Of a stretch of DNA of 64,000 nucleotides, positions 57,792 through 64,000 are shown piece by piece. This DNA comes from Punctularia strigosozonata HHB-11173 SS5 (taxonomy: Eukaryota > Basidiomycota > Agaricomycetes > Corticiales > Punctulariaceae). Positions within the stretch are counted from its first letter, which is position 1, and each line of letters starts with the position of its first letter. The position numbers were made by a program, and so were the translations under genes. The DNA is taken from contig NW_006767433.1 in the NCBI RefSeq assembly GCF_000264995.1, positions 206,953-270,952 of the forward strand, written 5' to 3'. The notes beneath the pieces are model-generated. The model was given only the letters and a program-made list of their open reading frames with translations, did no database searches and was not told the origin of the DNA.

Positions 57792-59696
57792 TCAACAAGG
57801 CACACTCCATCCCTGCCACTCCTCCCGCCCCTCCTGGATATCTATGATCCGCTCGAAGAGTGCGTTGCCCACAGGCCCGTGCGCCTCGTACGGGGGGAAC
57901 ACCAAGTCCTTTGTCGTCTCTCCTGATGCAGTGGAGAAGGTGTAGCCGATACGGCCCACAGGGGCAACAATCACGGCCGTACCAACGCAGAATGCCTAGT
58001 AAAGCATTGTAAGCAATTGTTCCTAGACACATAATAAACGTCGACGAACCTCAGCAAGACGTCCCTCTTCGTTCCACTGTACGAGTTCGGCGATGGTCAG
58101 TGTCCGTTCTTCGACGTGCAACTGAGGGTATCGGAGTCAGTTCCAAGGATCCCTGAGGAAACGTGGTTTGGTTCGTACCTTAGTTTCTGGGGATAGGCCA
58201 GGGAGCACAGTCCTCGAGCCATGGGCGGACAAGAGCTCGATGCAAGATTGCCTCGTCACGCCTGGCAGAATAGTGCCATCGAGAGGAGGCGTGACTACGT
58301 CAAGATCTAAAGAAAGCTCAGGTCAGCCCAGAAGTATTTATTAGTCACAGCACCGGATTACCCCCGTCGTCCCGTTTCCGAACAGCGAAGAAGTTCATCG
58401 CGCCCGCTTCGGTAATCCGGAGGTTCTTCAGGTGGTTGTCTTCCACACCGTCTTTGTCGGCGTCGTTCAGGAGCCACAGCACTTGCTGATAGCTGGAAAA
58501 CGATGGGTGAGTTTCCACTCCATAAGAGAGTGTAGCGTAGCCTGAGTCATACCCTTTCTGAGCCGCGATCCTCTGAGGCATGAAGCCCGGGGCGTAATTA
58601 AGGCCGAGCTTGAAGCCTCCGGTACCACCCGGCCATGCACGGGCATGCTATCAGGGCATTGAGTTTCTGGGTCAAATATTCGATATCAAACGTGTCGTAC
58701 CTCATGGATGCCAAGAAGCGAGACGGGTTTGGGTCCGGTGGGGAAGTAAGGGCCAGTGGGGGATACGATGATGTAGAGCAGGGCGTGATCCGATGCGCTG
58801 ACGCCGAGCGCTGTGAAGTCGAGTTATGATTAGGAAAACCGGTAATAGGGTATGAGGTAGCGACGTACACGCCCGCGTGCCGATAACAGTAGGACGGATG
58901 TAGAGGCTGCACCCCTTGGTGCGGGGTATCCATCGTCGTTCGACACGAACCAGGGCTTTCACGAGAGATAGAAGTGCTTCAGTGTTGATGGGCTAGCAAT
59001 ACGTGCAGTAGTCAGCGTTCCAGAATGCACGAATTGTCGCAGACGAACACGGCAGGGATCGCGTACTCACAGGAAGGGCCACACGTGCCAAGCTGCGCTG
59101 CATACGTTGCATGTTCAACTCGGGGCGGAACAAGCGGGCTTCGCCGGACGGGTCGATGTATGCCTGGTGGAAACAATCGTCAACGAAAGTCGGACGGGAA
59201 AAGCGATGCGCCACGTACCTTCATCCCTTCGAAGACGGTCGGGCAGTATTGGAAGCACGATGACATAGGGTCGAGGTGAAAAGGACCTATATCCGGGACA
59301 GAATATTCAACGATGGTCCCGTAAGAATGAACATCGTGGTTACGCACCGTACGGCTTGATCTCCGGCGTACCCCATCCCGTCTGCGGATCGAACGAGCAT
59401 GTGAGCATATGTTCCGTCTTCGTCTGCCCAAACACGAGGTCCTTCGTGTCCGGTATGGGCTTCAGGTCTGATTCGGGGACGAGAGTGGTCGTGAGTAGGG
59501 ATGCCTACAGCACCAACGTCAGCGAGCACAGAAAACGAGGGCATATTGAACGTACATCGAGATCCCGTAGGCCCAGCTTTTCAAGTCCGTTGCTGTCGCC
59601 GCTGACGGCGAGAGTTTTGGGTAGAGGCGTCGGCACCCCTTGCATGTTCAGCGCGGGTCCGCCGTTGACGTGGCCGTTGGTGGCAGTAGGGGCCAT
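57792..59696 (-). CDS. Branched-chain amino acid aminotransferase
   Basis: Minus strand, ATG 59696 ([16 protein letters not shown]) to TGA 57792-57794, about nine exons. This fold-type IV PLP enzyme interconverts leucine, isoleucine and valine with their keto acids. Conserved parts in order: [84 protein letters not shown] with the PLP lysine in the K of that motif, [21 protein letters not shown] (cofactor-binding glutamate), [20 protein letters not shown], and [15 protein letters not shown]. The stretch is 400-odd residues, normal for a eukaryotic BCAT. The N-terminus is not clearly a mitochondrial presequence, so a cytosolic BAT2-like form is as likely as a mitochondrial BAT1-like one. Nothing looks broken. 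Confidence 0.92.
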
Positions 59697-60084
59697 GGTT
59701 TTGTTGTTAGTCTATATGTCTATGGAAAGCGGATGAAAAGCAGAGCCTCGCGCGATGGAACGTTGGGTGTAATGAACAGGAGACTTAAATATCGGGCCCA
59801 GAGCGAGAAGATTTTGGTGACTCGATATGGCATAGTGTAGTGTAAGGAGATAAGATTAGATTGTGAGTTCATCGCACGCGCTCTTGATCTAGATCTCCGA
59901 TACAACAGAGTCAAATACACACGAGGTGGGTAAGTACCAGCAGCATACGTACTAATCACAGAAGTAGACCGAACCCAAGCAAAGAAAAGCATGACAGTGC
60001 TGTAGGAAATGAAGCAACAACATAGAGGAAGACCGAACGGACAACAAGGCGGAAAATCTATGGACAGTGACTATCATTCACATT
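59697..60084. other. Aminotransferase promoter and MFS 3' flank
   Basis: Just under 400 bases. An A/T motif reading TATTTAAG on the minus strand near 59785, about 90 bases before the aminotransferase ATG, could serve as its TATA element. No gene is seen. Confidence 0.35.
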
Positions 60085-62822
60085 TTAGTGGACCGTAACC
60101 GGGCCTCGCGACATAGGCGTGAGGTTGCGCAAGAAGAGTGCGACGAGGACGAATCCCATGCCCGCCATCCCGCCCGTCGTCCACAGACATGCCTTGTACG
60201 CCGCAAGTAGGCCGGCGGGCGAGTGCGGATCGACGCCTTTGGACACGGCTTGCTGCACGGCGGCGGTGACTGCCAGTCCAATCTGAGAGCAGACCGGGCA
60301 AAGCGATATGAGTAAAATATATGCGAGACCAATGCTATGCGCACCCCTGAGCCGAGCTGGTAAGACGTGTTGGCCAAGCCACCGGCTAGACCCTGGGCGG
60401 ACGGCGGAACCGCGCTATACGAGGGGGGCTGAGCATGAAGTCAACGAACAAGGTATACAGGTCGAACGTACCTGATCAGCGCGAGGTTCAGCACGCTGTA
60501 AGAGAGACTGATGAAGATCGATCCAAGTATGGACGTGATGAACAGGTGCGTCCAGAAGTCGGACTTGATCGTCATCACGGCTGCCGGGATGACCGCTAGT
60601 AGGGACGGGTTGTGCCCGGTTGAGTATGCCAGGTGATCGGTCGAGGGCTGGGGTTGACGTACAAACGACACATCCAATCATGCTGAACATAATGAGCATC
60701 TTCAGCGGGAACCGCTGGATATACCATCCTCCACAAACGCAGATGGGGAAGGAGATGATGCCAATCGGCTGCCGAACGAAAATAAAGCCCAGAACATCAA
60801 TCATCGTCGTCGATGAAGTAAGAGGATCTCCGTACCATGAACCTGAGCGCGGTCTGGATCGCGCTCAGATGGTGCACGTTTTGTGCGATAAGCACCATGT
60901 AGTACACCACGCTCTGCCACCAACAGTACAGAAGCAAGCCGCACACCCAGGACACGCCAAAATTGGGCGCACGCCAAAGCATGAGCGGCATGAGCGGATT
61001 CTTGACCTTCTTCTCGGCGTAGGTGAACGCGACGAGCATCAAGACGGAGACGATGAGGACCGCGATGATGAACGCCTGTCACTGCGTCAGCCCCCGGATC
61101 GACAACGAGGAGGAGAGAACGTGCCTTGCCCCATCCGTAGATTCCGCCGCTCGATAGGCAGAACACGAGCAAGACGAGCCCGCCCGTTCCGAGGCCGGCG
61201 CCCATGAAGTCCATCGCCGGCTTCGGTCCTTCCACCTCCGCGTCCGGCGGGAGCACGAAGACGCCCGCGAGGGTGATGGCGCCGACGAGCATGGCCGAGA
61301 TGCGGAAGATCCATTGCCAGTTGAGGAAGGCCTGGATGATGCCACCGAACACGAGCCCGGAGGAGAAGCCGACCGCACCGGCGGCGCCACTGAACGAACA
61401 CGAGCGGAAGGGGGAAAACGTGAGTGACCTTTGTCTCTGGCATTTGCATGATCTGGATGATTCTCTTTCTCACAAGATACATAACGCGGTGTTGCGTTCC
61501 CGGGAGTTGAAGTATTGCGACAGGATGCCGACCGCAGCAGGGACCTGCCCATGGAAAGATATGATCAGTACAAGGGAACGATAGATTTATGACGTGTCTG
61601 GCGCACAGAAGCGGCAGCGCCGAGACCTTGCATGGCGCGGAAGACGATGGCAGCGACCTTGTTTGGCGCAAAAGAGACAACTGACAGGCATGCTATCAGA
61701 CCCGATGTAGGTGTTACGCTGTGACAGAGCTTACGTAGCGTCCAGAGCGTCAGCCAGGCCATTCCAAGTTCAAAGACGCGTTTTCTGCCATATCGGTCTG
61801 CCATCACGCCTGGAAATACAGTCAGATCACACTTGGAAATGTCATGAATAGGTTGAATATACCCGCAAGGAGCAAGAACCCTCCGAATGCAAGCGCGTAC
61901 GCGCTCATAATCCAGCTGGTACTGGATGCTTCGATGTGGAGCGAGCGAGACATGGCCGGAAGAGAAATGTTGACGGCTGTTAATAGCAGGTTGTCGAGCA
62001 ACTGCAGAGATTTACCGCGTCAGCAGGTGTTCCACACAGACAAGGAAGTATAACCACCTGCGCAGTTCCAGTGACCACGAGAAGACTCATGCCCTTCATT
62101 GTCCACAGGCGATCCGGGATAGGCTCCTCCTCCAGGTCAAGCAGCTCCGACAACGGCGCGAGTCCGCTCTCAGGGTCGTTCAGCTTAGACGTAGGGGACT
62201 GAGGCGGAGGGACAACGTTTTCGATGTACGTCGCGCCGTCGACCTTCTGATCCGGCGCACCGGCAAGCGCAGTCGAATGCCAGGATGTCGGAGCAGGCGA
62301 AGAAGAGGAAGCAGAGGGCACGCCCATCACCACCGACGCGATCGGGTCCGGGACGTACACATTGGCAGGCGGGGATTCCGGGATCGTCTCTACGACGTCA
62401 TGACCTTCCGCAAAGCCCTCCCTCCTACGAACCTGGCTATCGCGTCGGGCCTCCAAGCTGCTCAAAACAGGATGCAACAGATGCAGGTCGGGGCGGCGTG
62501 AGCTTCCTCCGCCGGTACTGCTCGCGGTTGAGACGCGGCGGGCCGCTCCTGCCTTGAACCCGGCTCCCTCACCAGCGAGGCCGGTCTCTAGGCCGGCAGT
62601 CTCGTTCTGTGTCGCGCCTTGGCTAGCGCGACGACCGTACCGTTGTGCGACGGACGAGGAGAGGCGTCTCCGAGCGGGGGCATCGTACGGAGCTTGGGTC
62701 TCATCTTCGCTATCGGAGGAGTCGGTGAGAGCCGAGTCGTCGACGACTTCCGAGTGGCCCATGTCGGGAACCGGTGAAACCTTGTGCGCGGGATCTTCGG
62801 GGGAGCTCCAGGAAGACATCAT
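60085..62822 (-). CDS. Major facilitator transporter, DHA2 (14-helix) drug:H+ antiporter type
   Basis: Minus strand, ATG 62822 (MMSSWSSPEDPAHKV) to TAA 60085-60087, about eight exons. A polar N-terminal domain of roughly 230 residues, rich in Ser, Pro and acidic residues, comes before the first helix. Transport motifs are then clear: LLDNLLLTAVNISLP (the L-D-x(3)-N-x-A-L-P-type DHA2 motif of helix 1), VMADRYGRKRVFELG (motif A between helices 2 and 3), FRAMQGLGAAASVPAA (motif B), and GAVGFSSGLVFGGIIQAFLN with WQWIFRISA (motif C region). Later helices include LMPLMLWRAPNFGVSWVCG and SAVPPSAQGLAGGLANTSYQ. DHA2 members export drugs or small molecules, or move siderophores and amino acids, at the plasma or vacuolar membrane. 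The substrate cannot be told. The long polar N-terminus is unusual in length. Confidence 0.88.
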
Positions 62823-62867
62823 GGACAAAGAGAATAGGAGGTCGGGCAAAGCTGCCCTGCGAAGAGG

Positions 62868-62876
62868 ATATATATA
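62868..62876 (-). promoter_or_regulatory. TATA box of the MFS transporter gene
   Basis: ATATATATA lies 46-54 bases upstream of the ATG at 62822, with a short pyrimidine-containing leader between. The spacing is close but plausible for a fungal TATA promoter. Confidence 0.4.
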
Positions 62877-64000
62877 CGTCTTTCTGAAGGTTGCAGCAAT
62901 ATGTAAACGTCGTCGAGCACGGGGCCTGCCTCGGGGCACAGGGGAGAGGATCTAGTCTCTCGGGACTCGGTATGTCGGCCAACACCATCCGGCTTCGTTT
63001 GACGATAACAATTTTTTTCATTGGAGAGAGACAGGCTCGGTTTTGTCATAATATCAAGAGTGATGAGCGCAAGGACCATGGGAGGGACGGCGAACGGCGA
63101 ACGACGGTCCGTTATCGGAAAATCTGGGCGCGATGCAGTGATTTATCACGTGTTCATTGAGAGCCACATGGATCACCGGCCCCGCGTTCCCTGCAGGTCT
63201 GGCCAGCTATTCGCTGCTATTCGTCAGGGTCATGTAGCAGGTACATTGGTCGAGGTCATTGGATGACACGATGGCAATCAACAAGCTTGAACAAAGCTAT
63301 TGCCGGGGCCTAAGATCACCGGCGACTTCAGGACGCCCAGGCCGGCCTGCGCTTTCCCCGTAAGCCCCACATGCATGCCCGCACGGACATCGCGCCGACT
63401 GACGATGCCAGGAGCGGCATCCCTCCCCATAGGCGGGGAAGAAGTCAAAAGTCGATAGCAGTAGCGGCATCCTTCGCACAGGCGCTTAAGAAGTTAAGGG
63501 CAATTGCGTTGTTGTGGTCCCATACTTTCTTCCCGAGAGCTTGAGAAGTCGGCCAGGTCCGAGGAAGCGCCATATCAAACCGCTGCTTGGATATGCTCAC
63601 GCTGAGGCTGAGCTGAGCCGCCTGAGCGAAAGCCCCACATGATGCATCATGGGCAGTAATCAACCTGTGATCCGAGCGAGAGGAGTTTCACTGAGCAAAT
63701 TTCGCTCTCGCTTTACGTCCTTTTGGCTCTGTCAATATCGGGTCAGCTTGCGAACACGCGTCATGACAGAGACACCGCGGCTGCTCACAAGTTGCGGCCA
63801 TTGCGCTTTTGCGACCGACGTTCGGGACGTCGAGTCAAAGGAATCACGGATTCCAAGGCAGACCGTTGTGGTTGCGGTTACTGTTGAGTACATCCGATGT
63901 ATAGTATCATAAACCGTAAAGCAATGCGTCCTGTCAAGAATCGCATTCACGTCAGTCCTGCGCCAGCCTTCAGAAAGAGAACATGGCAGTACCTTTTGCA
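62877..64000. other. Right edge, no supported gene
   Basis: About 1.1 kb upstream of the MFS gene. Short open frames on both strands carry no recognisable motif. The window ends here, so a gene starting to the right could extend in from the edge. Confidence 0.4.

Noticed and set aside
1-64000. Search for CRISPR arrays, bacterial operons or other prokaryotic features
   Set aside because: None seen. Spliceosomal introns throughout show a eukaryotic nuclear sequence.

Overview
The window is nuclear DNA of a filamentous basidiomycete, most likely an Agaricomycete. The genes are split by many short GT-AG introns of about 45-90 bases, intergenic gaps are small, and coding regions are GC-rich. The families also fit: a DUF6534 membrane protein, F-box/LRR paralogs, a Galpha subunit and a meiotic SPO22/ZIP4 protein. 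I reconstructed exons by eye from conserved protein motifs and splice sites, so gene ends are firmer than individual splice junctions.

Layout. 1-1.3 kb: the 3' part of a hAT DNA transposon, ending about 70 bases before a secreted serine carboxypeptidase (1.36-3.6 kb). 4.25-5.1 kb: a decayed F-box/LRR copy. 5.9-8.2 kb: a CNNM/Mam3 transporter-like gene, convergent with a run of minus-strand genes: ChaC-type gamma-glutamylcyclotransferase, mitochondrial phosphatidylserine decarboxylase, Mediator subunit 21 and a tiny secreted cysteine-rich peptide. 14.6-17.6 kb: a decayed F-box copy beside an aldo/keto reductase (AKR-1). 18.2 kb: tRNA-Asn. 18.6-19.7 kb: RTF2. 23.6-25 kb: a Galpha subunit. 25-34.5 kb: about 9.5 kb with no gene I can recognise. 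34.6-36.5 kb: a Pho80-type cyclin. 38.4-43.8 kb: a small membrane protein divergent from SPO22/ZIP4. 44.1-46.4 kb: UTP18. 46.9-52.6 kb: two more aldo/keto reductases (AKR-2, AKR-3) and an intact F-box/LRR gene. 53-57.5 kb: membrane-protein genes. 57.8-62.8 kb: a branched-chain aminotransferase and a DHA2-type MFS transporter.

Most genes are unrelated housekeeping functions: lipid synthesis, glutathione turnover, transcription, ribosome biogenesis, meiosis and signalling. The strongest structural signal is an inverted duplication. An aldo/keto reductase followed by an F-box/LRR gene occurs in the same order at 17.6-14.6 kb (minus) and 49.1-52.6 kb (plus). One F-box copy has decayed, and the plus-strand reductase has an unusual lesion in which an unspliced intron and a 4-base deletion balance each other. 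I found no CRISPR array, rRNA, virus-derived element or obvious biosynthetic cluster, and no clear wholly new system.
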